From Sambucus nigra (Eukaryota; Streptophyta; Magnoliopsida; Dipsacales; Adoxaceae), in assembly GCA_949130495.1 (NCBI GenBank), contig OX422208.1, positions 400,017,885 through 400,081,884 on the forward strand: a stretch of 64,000 bases of DNA. The letters run 5' to 3'. Position 1 is the first letter of the stretch. Each line of letters begins with the position of its first letter. The position numbers and the translations under genes are program-made. Under the pieces are notes generated by a model. That model had not been told where the DNA came from. It saw nothing but the letters and a program-made list of their open reading frames with translations, and did not search any database. Positions 47,684 through 58,167 of the stretch are shown one piece after another.

Positions 47684-48310
47684 TTGTGTGATATTGATTT
47701 TTTTTCAAAAATCATATTTTTAAAAATTGTCGCAATGTTTCCAAGTGAAAACTTATATAATCGGTTGCCAATTTTTTACAGGTCTAAATATGCTTACTGG
47801 AAATCCTGGATGAAATCACATTTAAAAGTATTCGATGAAAGAGTTTGGGTCATTTGTGAAAGGGGTTGGACTCCTCCCACTGTCATCGCGAATAATGTCA
47901 CGAATTTAAAACCTGCGTCAAATTGGACTGAGGATTAGTTTAAGTGGAGCACTTTTAATTCACGTGGGCTTAGTGCAATTTTCGGACACGTCACCCCCGA
48001 CGAGTTCTGATGTATTATGATGTTCACCACGTCTAAAGAAGCGTGGGATGTTTGACAACTCACCCACGAAGGCACTAAAGCGGTCAAAGAGTCTAAAATT
48101 CAAAATTTAACTACATAATTTGAAACGATTACCATGCTTGAAACTAAGTGTTTTGATGACTTTTATGCACGTTTGTCTGACATTGTCAACACAGGTTTCA
48201 ATCTTGGTGAGCCTATACCTAATGCACTTTATCCCTAAAGTGACTGTTTTGAATACCTTAGGTAATTTAAATCATTTGAAATTAGAAGAGCTGGTAGGAG
48301 ACCTCTAAAC
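47684..48310 (+). pseudogene. gag N-terminal part of element C
   Basis: From about 47,735 the frame reads MFPSENLYNRLPIFYRSKYA, then YWKSWMKSHLKVFDERVW and ERGWTPP, the usual start of SIRE-type gag ('RPPxFxGxNYxYWKxRM'). A stop follows at 47,936. Shifted frames continue with DDFYARLSDIVNTGFNLGEP (about 48,150) and TLGNLNHLKLEELVGDL (to 48,308), the UBN2 core. At least three frame breaks occur before the intact 260-codon frame. Confidence 0.8.
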
Positions 48311-48323
48311 ATATGAGATTGAC

Positions 48324-49106
48324 ATGCTTCCTTACACTGTCAAGCCTAAGGATAGAGGGATAACACTTAAATACCAGTCTAAGAAAAAAAAAGTGAGTTT
48401 TTATGAGTCCGAGTCTGAGCACGAGTCTAATTTTGATATGTCCATGCTTGCAAAGAATTTTAAAAAGTTTCTCAAATTATTAAAACAAAAGTCTTCCAAT
48501 AAAAGATTTTTTGAGAAAAATAGAAATGAGGCCAAAGACAGTGATGAAAAAGAGGGTGAGAAAGTGGAGGAAGAGAAGTGTTTTGAATGTGATGGGAGCG
48601 GCCATAGAGCATTTGAGTGTACCACTAGGCTAAAGAGAAAGGGAAAAAAGATTGCCATGTCAGCCACTCTTAGCGATAGTGAGGAAGAGGTGAAAGATTT
48701 CGGGGATGAGTCGTTACATGGAAAGTTTGTTTCTTTTTCTGCTAGTCACGTGAGCAGATCCAGTTTGTTCTCCGACGATGAGGATACTTGTGAATGTGAG
48801 ACCCCCGAGGATGATTTGAGTGTTTATAGCGAGTCTGAAAGTGAGTGTGCTAGTGAGGGTGATAGTGAACTCCAAATCACATTTAGAAATTTATATGCCG
48901 AGACCTTAAAGACTAAAAAATTGAATACGAAGTTGAGTCTTAAGGTGAGAGATTTGGAGAGAGAGTTAGAGGTTTTTAGTGAGTTTGAGGTAAAAGCAAG
49001 TCAACTCGAGAAAGTGAAGGTTTTTGTGAGTGAACAGTTCATAGCTTTAGGCGAGGGAAAGAGTGATTTGACCAACACGGTGTCTAGTCTGACGACACGA
49101 GTATAG
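48324..49106 (+). CDS. gag middle part with CCHC knuckle and coiled coil (260 codons open)
   Basis: This is the longest open frame in the window. Residues 1-60 are Lys/Glu-rich. Residues about 85-99 read KCFECDGSGHRAFEC, a perfect CX2CX4HX4C nucleic-acid-binding knuckle as in retroviral nucleocapsid. Residues about 110-190 are strongly acidic and Ser-rich (SDSEEE, FSDDEDTCECE, YSESESECASEGD). Residues about 193-260 form a predicted helical, coiled-coil-like tail (ETLKTKKLNTKLSLKVRDLE). The true gag starts upstream and is broken by stops, so the ATG at 48,324 is internal. The same tail occurs in elements A and B/D. Confidence 0.75.
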   Translation: MLPYTVKPKDRGITLKYQSKKKKVSFYESESEHESNFDMSMLAKNFKKFLKLLKQKSSNKRFFEKNRNEAKDSDEKEGEKVEEEKCFECDGSGHRAFECTTRLKRKGKKIAMSATLSDSEEEVKDFGDESLHGKFVSFSASHVSRSSLFSDDEDTCECETPEDDLSVYSESESECASEGDSELQITFRNLYAETLKTKKLNTKLSLKVRDLERELEVFSEFEVKASQLEKVKVFVSEQFIALGEGKSDLTNTVSSLTTRV

Positions 49107-49640
49107 CAACTTGAGAGTGATCTCGAACGTGGTCGGGAGATCAAAGTACCTTTAGAGAACGCATTTAAGAAGGTTTTAAAGATGGTTCTCAATCCCATTT
49201 TGGGTAGAGGTGAGAGTTTAGGAATAAGTCATGATGGTGCTTCTACTTCACATGTTGCACCCGAGTCGGTTCTTGCTTTAGTGTTTAATTCACATGGCTC
49301 TCAAACCAACCCAACTAGGCGTCATGTACCTGATAGGAGAGAGTGTAGGAGACATTTTGAGAGAGGTGTACCTAGGCATGTCTATGTTTGCACACACTAC
49401 AAGAAAATAGGACACCTTAGGGAGTTTTATTTTAAGTTGGGTCATGTGTCACATTTTGCTACTACATGTGTTCACACACACTAACCCACACCTGACGCTC
49501 TGGATGATTACACGAGAGAGTTTGCACATATTAGGGAGCGAGTAAAATTTTTAGTCAATGAGTTCATGAAGGTTTTTCATAGGATGTCACCACCTTTTAA
49601 ATACTCCACCGCACCTAACGGTTGATGTTTAGACTTGTTT
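49107..49640 (+). pseudogene. gag C-terminal part with second Cys/His motif
   Basis: After a stop at 49,105 the frame 49,182-49,484 reads VYVCTHYKKIGHLREFYFKL, equivalent to the C-C-H-C motif of B/D at 33,600 with two cysteines lost. It continues to about 49,620 (ALDDYTREFAHIRERVKFLV), where the shared junction GATGTTTAGACTTGTT begins. In an autonomous element the protease would follow here. Confidence 0.65.
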
Positions 49641-51188
49641 GCTAGCATAGGATAATTTTTATAATGATATTTTATACCTATTGCAAGTGTGTATCATTTT
49701 TGTATTTATGTATTTGCATTTTTGATATATTTTTTGAAAAACCAAAAAGATTTTTGTATTTGAATTTTTTTTGTAAATATACAAAAAGATTTTATTTTGA
49801 TAAAAGTTTTGAAAAAGTCAAAAAGAGTTTTGTAGTTTGTTTTGCACCGTATATGAATGGACATTTAGGATGACCAAGTCACAATTTAATTCCATATCCA
49901 CGTGATGATTTGATAGTGTTTTGATATGCGTCATCATTTTATTTTTGTGTTTTACAATGTTTGGAGTCATTGAGATGTGATTAGTTACTAATACCTACAT
50001 GTTTGACTCATAACTTCCTTTAATGCACACTTGAACGGATTTTTTTTATTATTGTACTTGTTTATCACATATTGGTCGGAGTGTTTTCATCTCAATTCTG
50101 TCTTTAAAATAAACCATATGCCATAAAACTTGACAATGGAAGTAGTGCATGTAAAAATCATTTACCATGAGGAATTTAATTGCAACAAAATATGATGAGT
50201 GAATCATGAGAAAGGGCTGCGAGAGTATAAAATTAAGTTTTCGTGAAAGCCACCGTTTAAAAAGAGCCAGAAAAAATTTAAAGGCAATAAAAAGATAAAT
50301 ATGCCAAAAAGGGGGCACCTCAAAAGGAAAATATAAATGATTATTATTTATGCGGGAGTTTGGATGGAAAGAAATTAAAACGGATTTGCACGTCCTGATA
50401 ACGTCATGAAAAAACATTGACGTAGTTTTAGATGTTATTGGTGCGGGAATCATTCTTGACTTTGATGTGTTGATGGATTGAGAGGATATCATTTAAATTC
50501 AACACTTTCAACACCTAAGGACGTTTTTTAGATTCATTCGATAAAAGTACACATATTCATCATGCACATATGTTATGTTTGATTGTGTTGATTTTCCTAT
50601 TGAATATGTTCACACCCATTCGTTCCGTATCCATGATTTAGTTATCTTAGTGTAAATTCATGGTGTCTGATTTTTGTAAAAATTATTTTTTCATTTTTGT
50701 ATGAAAATTGAAAAATAAAACTAGTTCGTGGAAGCTTTTGAGTTACTCTTTGCATGAGAGTGGTTTGATCCATATTTGCTATGCATTTTTGTCATGACAA
50801 CTCCATGTTTATTTTTGTTTATTGGTTTTCTTATCTATTTCGGTCAAACAAAAAAGGGGGAGAAAGAATTATGGGGGAGTTTTTACATTATGGGGGAGAT
50901 TTGATTATTGATTGATTTATTTTATATCATTTCAAACTCGATGCATCACGAAGGTATTTACTTTGTCTCAAGTGTGTAGGTACAAAACTGAAGATCATAT
51001 TTTTCACACCCTGATGAGAAAAGATTAAAGATTTGAAGTTGAAAATTTTGAAGAAAACTTTTGAGACTTACATGTTTAGTACCTTTTCAGTTTTGGGTTC
51101 ATAGGAGGGTATTATATTTGTATAGACATTTTATGTTTTGATAATTCGGATGTTTTTATTTTGTACCGACATAGACATAGGGGAGATT
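49641..51188 (+). other. 3' spacer of element C with G-rich tracts and PPT
   Basis: AT-rich with no gene. At 50,850-50,900 it holds AAAAAAGGGGGAGAAAG, TATGGGGGAGTTT and TATGGGGGAGATTTG; the last tract before the LTR is TAGGGGAGATT (51,178-51,188). It aligns with element E from about 62,390 to 63,015. The 147-codon minus-strand frame at 50,049-50,492 lies here and has no support as a gene. Confidence 0.7.
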
Positions 51189-52212
51189 TATAGGACATAT
51201 TTTATAAATGTCCGTTCACAATTGAGTATGTCGTATACCGCTACAAAGGTCAAAGAACGTTCAAGATCACATATGCATCAAGATGGATCCGAATATCAAG
51301 TTCTTCAACATTCAAGCCTCCACGAGATAAATTTGGTAAAAATTTTATTTTAATTCCTTAGCATTCCACTTAGAGTGTTGGGATATTTTTTATCAAATAT
51401 TTTCTAAGTGTTGGAGCGGACGTTTTAAGTTTTTCGTCAAAAGTATTTTTCTAAGTATTGAGACGGATTTTTGAAATAAAAAGGAAAATTTATTTTTTAA
51501 TCTCGTTCGAGCGACAGTAGCTCTCGTTCTAGCGACATACTAATGTCTCACGAAGTCCTTTGAACGACACATGTCATCGTTTGAGCGACACTGATATCTT
51601 GTTCGAGCGAAGAGGCTCCTTAGATTTTCTATAAATTAGTTTTTACAACTTCGTTTTTTATTAGAAGACCTGAGAATTTTCAAGAGACGAAATTGCTTTG
51701 GCTGAATACATTGTCTTCTCACTTTTAGGGTTTTAATCCTTTGTTTTCAATTCACAAATCATCCCAATAGTTTGTGTGAGTTGTTTTGGAACCCAAGAAC
51801 ACATCTGTTAGTAAGTTTATCTACTACTGATCTAAGTTCTCTTGAGGGAATATTGAGTTAACTATGACTGCATGTCAATAGGGAGTGCTTGTGGGTATTC
51901 CTGGGCTGAATTGGAGTTGCAGTTATGGTTGATTCTATACTGCTGTCTATATGGGTTTTGTTCGATTAACTCATTGTGGATTTCATTGTAATTGTAATTA
52001 TTATAGTGAAATAAAGGTTTTACTCCAAAAGGTTTTTTTTCCTGAAATCTGCGAGTTAGTTATTTGTGCTTATTGGTTTGATACACACACGTAGTTGCTT
52101 GTTTAGGGGATGATTTAATTTCATTTAAAAATTGAATCTATTTAAATAAGTTTGAATTGAGAATTTGCGAATTTATTCAAATCAGTATCACACTAGTGCT
52201 ACGCATTTTACA
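51189..52212 (+). mobile_element. 3' LTR of element C
   Basis: Starts TATAGGACATATTTT (TG decayed) and ends CGCATTTTACA, 1024 bp. TATA-like TCTATAAATT at about 51,628. Confidence 0.9.
51499..51612 (+). promoter_or_regulatory. near-palindrome array upstream of LTR TATA
   Basis: CTCGTTCGAGCGAC, CTCGTTCTAGCGAC, CCTTTGAACGAC, ATCGTTTGAGCGAC and TTGTTCGAGCGAA, in the same order and spacing as the partner LTR. Confidence 0.75.
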
Positions 52213-52970
52213 TAGGTTGGTTAGTTAGTGAGATGAGGTTAAAGTAAGAGATAAAATTAACATAATTGATTCATAATAAAATAGATTGAGTTAAGAATAA
52301 AAATAAAAATAATATGGAACTTATAGGTTAACTTTAACTACATGGGCCACATCTGGGTTTGTGAGTAGACCCGCATATCTATTTAAGGTTGTTTGGGTTA
52401 GGTGAATTGACTAACTTCAAATCCAATTAAAATGAAAGGAAAATCTATTATTATTATTTTGTCCCAACTTTAGTTAAATTCTTATTCTTTTTAAACTTAT
52501 TATTTATGTTATTATTATATCTGTTTTTTATAGGTCTTAGGTCGTTGTGTTACCAGAGACTTGGGTTGATTATTGGAGGAACATCTCTACTGACGTTTTA
52601 TTCATCATTCCAAGGATGTAAGATTCGAGCATTGTAGTTCATCTAGTTTTGTACTTATTTTGTTTAATAATAAATTGTATTTATGGTACTTATATTCAGA
52701 GTCGGATTTGTAATTGAGATTTTATATTCCAAAGTTAGTTTTATTACTCATGGGAAATATTGGTATCCGAGGTGGTGTAGGCATTTTCTGTAGTTGTTAT
52801 CTTATTGTACATTTATTTATTTCCTTTTCATTCAGTTTCGTTATGCTAAGAATGTTACCACGGGTTTTTTATTCTCATAATTTTTGTATTAGACCTGATC
52901 AATCTATTTATAAATTCTACATAATATCACACGAACCTCGAAACTATCATACATATGATTATATTCAATG
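52213..52970 (+). mobile_element. long gypsy LTR, last segment (and possibly a primer site)
   Basis: Follows element C and ends where the B/D gag resumes. At 52,761 TGGTATCCGAGG matches the tRNA-Met primer site at 10 of 12 positions, so the LTR could end at about 52,750 with a short internal remnant, instead of at 52,970. No gene is supported here. The last bases, ATTATATTCAATGTTG, are nearly the inverse complement of the first bases at the left junction. Confidence 0.4.
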
Positions 52971-52979
52971 TTGAAAGAC

Positions 52980-53990
52980 TTTTCATGTAAACTCACAAGA
53001 CTAGCCATGAAATCTATGAAGTTACACTCCACGGGGGAATTGGATTCCTCTTCCAACTCTCTATCACTAAAGGTATCATTGTAGGATCTGGGCTTCTTAC
53101 CTTATTTACTTAGTTTAGTGAGACACTCACACGAATAATGCCTAAACCCTTGGCATTCAAAGCACTTGTCCCGGTCATCCACTTTCTTAGGGCTATCCCA
53201 CTTTTTCGTATCACAGTCAGTGTTCAAGTTCATAACTTTCTTACCAAAAATTTTATCCTCTCAGAGATTAAGAAACTTAATGAACTTCCAAGAAAACCTA
53301 GCAATCTCTTCGAGATCTAAATCACCCTCACTCTAGGAATCCAAAACATCCTCCTTTCTAGCTTTCAAAGATAATTTGTTTTCTTTCTTCCTTGGGGAGA
53401 CAAGTCATATCATAGTTTTGGAGATCAACTACAAGTTCTTGGACCCTCATAGTATCAGCACCGATAAAATAATTTAGAATAGTGGCATTGGCATTAAATT
53501 TTTCAGGCAACGACCCTAAGATTTTCTCATAACTCTCAAATCAGGGATAGGCTCGCCTAAGTTAAACAAGGATTACCAATGTCTCACAACTTATCATAAA
53601 ACTCATCAGAGGACACATGTCCAATATTTTTATTGTTTCAAATTTAGTCATCAAATTTTGAAACTTAGAAACCTTAACTGTGTCGTTACCCTTGTGTGTG
53701 GGTTTCAAGATTTCCTAAGCATCTCTCGCGCTCACACATGTCATAATTCATCTAAATTCTTTAGCAGTGATAACGCAAAAAATAATATTCACACACTTGG
53801 CATTAAATGTTGAGCCATTCTTTTCAGTCACTACTTAAAATAAGTATGCTTTTATTAAACTGCCTTATCATCTATAGATTTCAAGATAAATTCATCTTTA
53901 CCATCCAATAGGGATAGTTTAAGACACCAAACATGGGAAGTCGGGTCATGGAACTTTTCTCATGGTTAAAATTCATCTAAAACCATAAAA
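52980..53990 (-). pseudogene. gag N-terminal half of element B/D
   Basis: Read downwards on the minus strand: UBN2-type motifs ATILNYFIGADTMRVQELVV and DLQNYDMTCLP (about 53,500-53,400), then KCFECQGFRHYSCEC (about 53,170-53,130, CX2CX4HX4C), then CNFIDFMASLVSLHEKSF down to 52,975. Element A has CNFIAFMSNHVS at the same place. It stops where the 34,199 half would take over. Several stops are present. Confidence 0.75.
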
Positions 53991-54028
53991 AACACTAAAT
54001 AAGGATGAACATGGTAACTAAGTGCACC

Positions 54029-54044
54029 TGCTCAGATTCTAATT
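54029..54044 (-). other. primer binding site of element B/D, worn
   Basis: Plus-strand TGCTCAGATTCTAATT aligns with the primer site of element A, adjacent to the LTR end. Confidence 0.55.
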
Positions 54045-55366
54045 TGAAAGTGCTACTAAGGATATGAATTGTCAAACACCAATTTTTAATTTTTAATTAA
54101 ATTAATCGATTTAGCAATTAATCCAATTTTAATTAAGAAATAATTAAACCAAATGTTGTTTAAACAATAAACTAATTTTATCTTTCTCTAAGCATGAATC
54201 TAGGTGATGAAGAAAGAATAAAATAAATCAAGAAACCACAACGTCGTGATGTACGAGGAAAACCCATAACGAAAAAACTTTGAACGGCCTAGCCGTGCAA
54301 ATCCACTATGATATAAGTATTATAAAAGGATGATTTATAATTACTACAGACTCGACACCTTCAATCCTTGATGTGGTCTTTTCACCTTGGACCTTCTTTT
54401 GAGACACTGTTGTACGCCTTCCAATGGCCTTCACAATAGAGGCACCTTTTGCATCTCGGTATCCACCAATCTTCTTGCTTTTACTAGTTCAGCCATCACC
54501 ACAACACACATGGAATCAACGACACGAAATGTAATCCATAAAAATGACGAATAAACTTGATCTTGATGCTTAAACGTGAGATCTCAAACTAACATGTCAT
54601 GTAGATTCATGGATATCAAACAAATCGTATAAACTAGGCTTTTGGAGGCCCTTGATTTGATCTTGGAAAATTGTTTTTGAAATCCTCTCTTAAAAATTAT
54701 TATGCCAAACCTTTTATTTATAGAAAAATTGTTAAAAAATGGCAATACGTATCCCAAACAAACTCATTCGAAAAATATAAACTCGTTCGAATGACCCTAG
54801 CTATTGCCTTCGAACTAAAGCATAGTCGTTCGAATGACATAACTAACCTTGTTTGAATGAGATTTGATCGAGTTTCGCACGAAACTATTTGTTTAGGTAG
54901 AACATCTCATTTGATGTTGGTTAAAAGCTCGTTTGAATGAAAGGTGCCAACTCGTTTGAACAAAACATAAACGCATTCGAATGACACTATGAAACTCGTT
55001 TAAATTAACTGAGGAACTCGTTCGAATGACTTTCCTATACAAAAATATTTTTCTTGAATTTTTTTTTGAAAAATATCCTCAATATACAATTAAAAACACA
55101 AACACCAAGAATGAAATCCATGGATCAACATAATACACTATTCATACTCTCTCGAGATCCCATGGATTAAGGCAAGACTCGACACGAAACTTGATGTCAC
55201 TTTAACTTGGCATCTACGATCTTCGATGCATCATAGGCTTAAAGGACAAACTGAATAAAATCCTAACCTATGACTCAAGTAGTTTTGTTTGAACAAAATA
55301 AACTTAATTTTACTAATTTACAATAAACATTAACAAAATTGACACATTGTGAAATTTTTCATTACA
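54045..55366 (-). mobile_element. 5' LTR of element B/D
   Basis: 1322 bp, TGTAATGAAAAATTTC (minus) to CTTTCA. TATA-like CTATAAATAAAAG at 54,710-54,722 (minus). It aligns with 30,537-31,764 along its length but is about 100 bp longer, partly because of extra palindrome units. Confidence 0.85.
54760..55035 (-). promoter_or_regulatory. near-palindrome array upstream of LTR TATA (about 11 units)
   Basis: The fullest array: CTCGTTCGAATGAC, GTCGTTCGAATGAC, CTTGTTTGAATGAG, CTCGTTTGAATGAA, CTCGTTTGAACAAA, CGCATTCGAATGAC, CTCGTTTAAATTAA, CTCGTTCGAATGAC and weaker copies, over 275 bp upstream (in sense) of the TATA box. Confidence 0.75.
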
Positions 55367-55497
55367 GACCGATATGCTTATAATATATTTAAACCAAATA
55401 TAAGGCATTCTCATAACCATGATTCTTATTTCAAAATGAATTAACACCTTTACTCAAAAGTAAACTTCAAATAGCTAAGAATAAAAACCCAACAACA
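55367..55497 (-). mobile_element. Tork/TAR-like copia LTR, copy 1, remainder
   Basis: GACCG (target duplication), then ATATGCTTATAATATATTTA to CCCAACAACA, aligning with 59,240-59,372. It completes the LTR begun at 29,430. Confidence 0.8.
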
Positions 55498-57560
55498 CTA
55501 ACTTTCTTCTTATTTCCATTAAATCTCATTATTAGTCATTCGTAGTCATGAGGAGGCAGATAAGCTAAAAGATCCTTGAAGTTAGCGTCCACTCCCTTCA
55601 AGATATTGGTCACTTCACAACGGATGTTCAGGAATGGTTTGTGTCCTCAACCCTAGATAACCCCATCTTGAGTGGTTTATAAGTCTCCATAAGTTATTTC
55701 TGTAGAGGAGGAGGATGCCCATGCTTTCACAATGGGCCAAAAAAAGTGCAAGGTAATCACTATTGATTCTTCTAGACACGTTCATTCTACTTCAGTTTCT
55801 TGAGGCTAGTGAAGGTGAGGAAGAGAAGAAGAAAAAATATTATGTACTCCATCCTAGCATTGATAAGGTCTTACCTCTAGTGGATAACTTAGTCTCTATT
55901 GACGTAAACTGTTCGTCGAGTACGTTTGTTGTATTTATATTCTTCATTTTTTTACCCTTTGATTTCACCGCATCTCCACTTTAAAATCTTTATGTTTTAG
56001 ATAAGCATGAAGAATAGAGGTTGGCTCAACATAGGCCAAAATAGACATCATCTCCCCCAGTAGTGGTTAAGGGAAAGATATCTAAGGCCATCAAACACAT
56101 AAAGTTCAGTGAGCCTGTTGAGATACTTATCCCAGGAGTGAAATTGACAACAGAACATTATCAGCCTGCTAACAAGTCTAACCAAAAGAAAGATCTATCG
56201 ATCGAGACTATAATGAAAATCCTACCTTTTCTTCAAGCATCTCCAAAGGTAGGTGGGTCTTTTTGGGTAACTCGAGAAGTAACTTATATTCTGGGGGACT
56301 TACAACCCCCGGCCTTATCGAAATCTGAGAAGTTTTACGGTGTTCCCCTTTCCAAGGGAAAAACATTAAGGTGGATTTTATGAGCTGCCTGAGGGGTATC
56401 ATCTTAAGGAGAGGAGTATTATGGAGGTTTCATATAAGTCTTTTGAGGGACTAGGGACCTCAAGCTGGGTTGAGGGATCTGTGGAAAAGAGTGATAGTGT
56501 GGACCCGAGGCTTTTAGAAAAGGAGTACTACACTCACCCTAGGTATATTGAGTAGAGGAACACATTTTCCTCTGTCGTTAAGGCTTTGACAATATTTACT
56601 AGGACCAACTGTCCTCATACGATTACTACCTTGAGGGTTAGAGGCACTCAATCTAATTATAAAGAGGTCATCTACATTTTTAGAAATGTATACTTGTACT
56701 TATGTATTTTTTCAGACCATTTTACTTATTGTATTACCTTTGCTAATGTCATTCTTTTATATTTCAGGCTCAACACCTCACTGAGGACCTTGTGGATGAT
56801 GCTATAAAGGGATAGAGGGCTTGGAGGACAGCTTTATTAATGGTTGGGCAGTGGGATTGGTCAAAGTTGAAGGCTCATGAGATGGTTTGCTTTCAGCGGA
56901 TCGTGATAACTGCCCTAGAGGATAAAAGGGAGAGCTTGAAGGCTCAAATTAATTACCTTAGTAAAACTCTCCCTTTATATGAAGAAGCTCTTCAGGAAAG
57001 AAATACCCTCCTTACAGTAACCCAAGGTTCCCTATCATAGGACTAAAAGTCCTACTCTAAGAGTTTGACCTTGTATAAGAAGGTTACTAATACTCTTTAA
57101 TATGAGGTGTTGGAGCTCAGAACTGAGAAAGAGAAGCTTTATCATAAAGCTAAGGATGTGAATTTGCTAAAAAAGAAGGTTTATGACTTCGGTGAGGAGA
57201 GGGGCTGCCTATTAGCCCAAAATTTGAAGTTGCAGGAGCCTTCAGGTTACTTTGAGATTCTTGGGAAGTTAGATTCCATGGTAAAGTGAAGGATTGCTTC
57301 TTATTTGATCTATGATGCTTATAAGAAATCCCTATTCCAAAAGTACTCATGTTTTAAAACTTGAAAGTCTAAGGTTCAGTCTCCCTTCCCTGATATTGTT
57401 ATCTTCGTGTTCACTACTGAATATATGGCATCATAGGGAGATAAGTCTGAGAGTGAGGGCAACACTGATGAAGGTAAAGTGTTAAGGCCTAACGCTCTAG
57501 AACCAAAGAGGAAGTTTTAATCCCTCTAAATGTAGAGACAACGTTGTCTGCATGCCCCTA
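55498..57560 (+). pseudogene. degenerate multi-part coding region, coiled-coil C-terminus, unknown
   Basis: Open stretches on the plus strand follow one another: 55,763-55,918 (acidic, GEEEKKKKYYVLHPSIDK), a possible intron GTACGT...TTTTAG (55,919-56,000), 56,063-56,383 (ETIMKILPFLQASPKVGG, KFYGVPLSKGKTLRW), then in another frame YELPEGYHLKERSIMEVSYK and DPRLLEKEYYTHPRYIE to 56,690, a likely intron ending TATATTTCAG at about 56,767, then DWSKLKAHEMVCFQRIVITA, SLKAQINYLSKTLPLYEE and LRTEKEKLYHKAKDV (coiled coil) to about 57,290, and an acidic end to about 57,520. Stops and shifts make it a pseudogene. I do not recognise the family; a plant gypsy-type transposon accessory protein or a captured host gene are both possible. 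Confidence 0.45.
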
Positions 57561-58167
57561 TAAAGGACCAAAAATATGTTGATAATACCAAGCCTTAAAT
57601 GGTTCCAAAATTGTATTTTTTTTTGTTTGGTCAAGTGGCCTTTGTATTATAGGTTTATTAATATAAATGTTAATGTTTTGAAATTCACTCTTACTTTCTA
57701 TTGCGTTTTGTTTGCTTTGCCAAGGAAAATTTATTTGAAGAATTATTTAATGTTTGAATAATATGACGTATCCCCCATACCCTATTTTCCTTGGTAAAGA
57801 AATGGTGAAAAAGGTTAGAAGTATAGATGAACTCCTTCCAAGGTTCGTATGAACTCAAATATATGCAATGATGAAAACCTTCAGAAATTGTTAGGGAAAG
57901 ATTGACATTTAAAATGCAGAAATTTTGTTGAGCTGAAAATAAATTAAGTACCATGTTTAAATATTAAAGCTAGGGTTCAATAATATAATACCGTTGCGAA
58001 TCATGATGTGATTCGTATGAGGAGACAAAAGTAAAATATGATGAAATGTTTTATTCCATACAAGGTCTCCAAAAACTTTTCAAGAAAGCTCCAAACATCT
58101 AGAATCTTCTAGAAAATGATCCACCCAAAGTAAGTCTTGCTTGTGGTCACTCTTAGAGATGACACCA
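57561..58167. other. no gene seen
   Basis: AT-rich sequence between the pseudogene and the next LTR. Primer-like GATGACACCA (minus TGGTGTCATC) at 58,158-58,167 adjoins the LTR, as it does at 29,420-29,429. Confidence 0.4.

Larger units (their letters stand above)
46591..52212 (+). mobile_element. SIRE-like gag-only element C
   Basis: 5.6 kb: LTR 46,591-47,627, primer site, gag, 3' spacer, LTR 51,189-52,212. The flanks are TAAGT (46,586-46,590) and TAGGT (52,213-52,217), a target duplication with one mismatch. There is no protease, integrase, RT or RNase H between gag and the spacer. The LTRs are more alike than those of element A, so it is probably the younger insertion, in keeping with its nested position. 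Confidence 0.85.
30537..55366 (-). mobile_element. SIRE-like copia element B/D, one insertion expanded to 24.8 kb
   Basis: The 5' LTR is 54,045-55,366, gag N-terminal half 52,980-53,990, gag C-terminal half 34,199-33,502, 3' spacer 33,500-31,765 and 3' LTR 30,537-31,764, all on the minus strand. The two gag halves are complementary in order, not overlapping. The outer flanks join to give the uninterrupted sequence seen in the paralogous LTR at 59,200-59,250. The target duplication is GACCG on the right (55,367-55,371) and GATTG on the left. Nothing resembling protease, integrase or RT of this family lies in its own sequence, so it is gag-only. Its inside is occupied by later insertions at about 34,207-52,970. 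Confidence 0.8.

Noticed and set aside
50049..50492. 147-codon minus-strand open frame
   Set aside because: It lies in the AT-rich 3' spacer of element C on the antisense strand, resembles no domain, and the corresponding place in other elements is not open.
52761..52772. Primer binding site fixing the end of the long gypsy LTR at about 52,750
   Set aside because: The match is 10 of 12 and no internal gypsy region follows before the B/D gag resumes at about 52,975, so it may be chance. It is noted but not used as the boundary.
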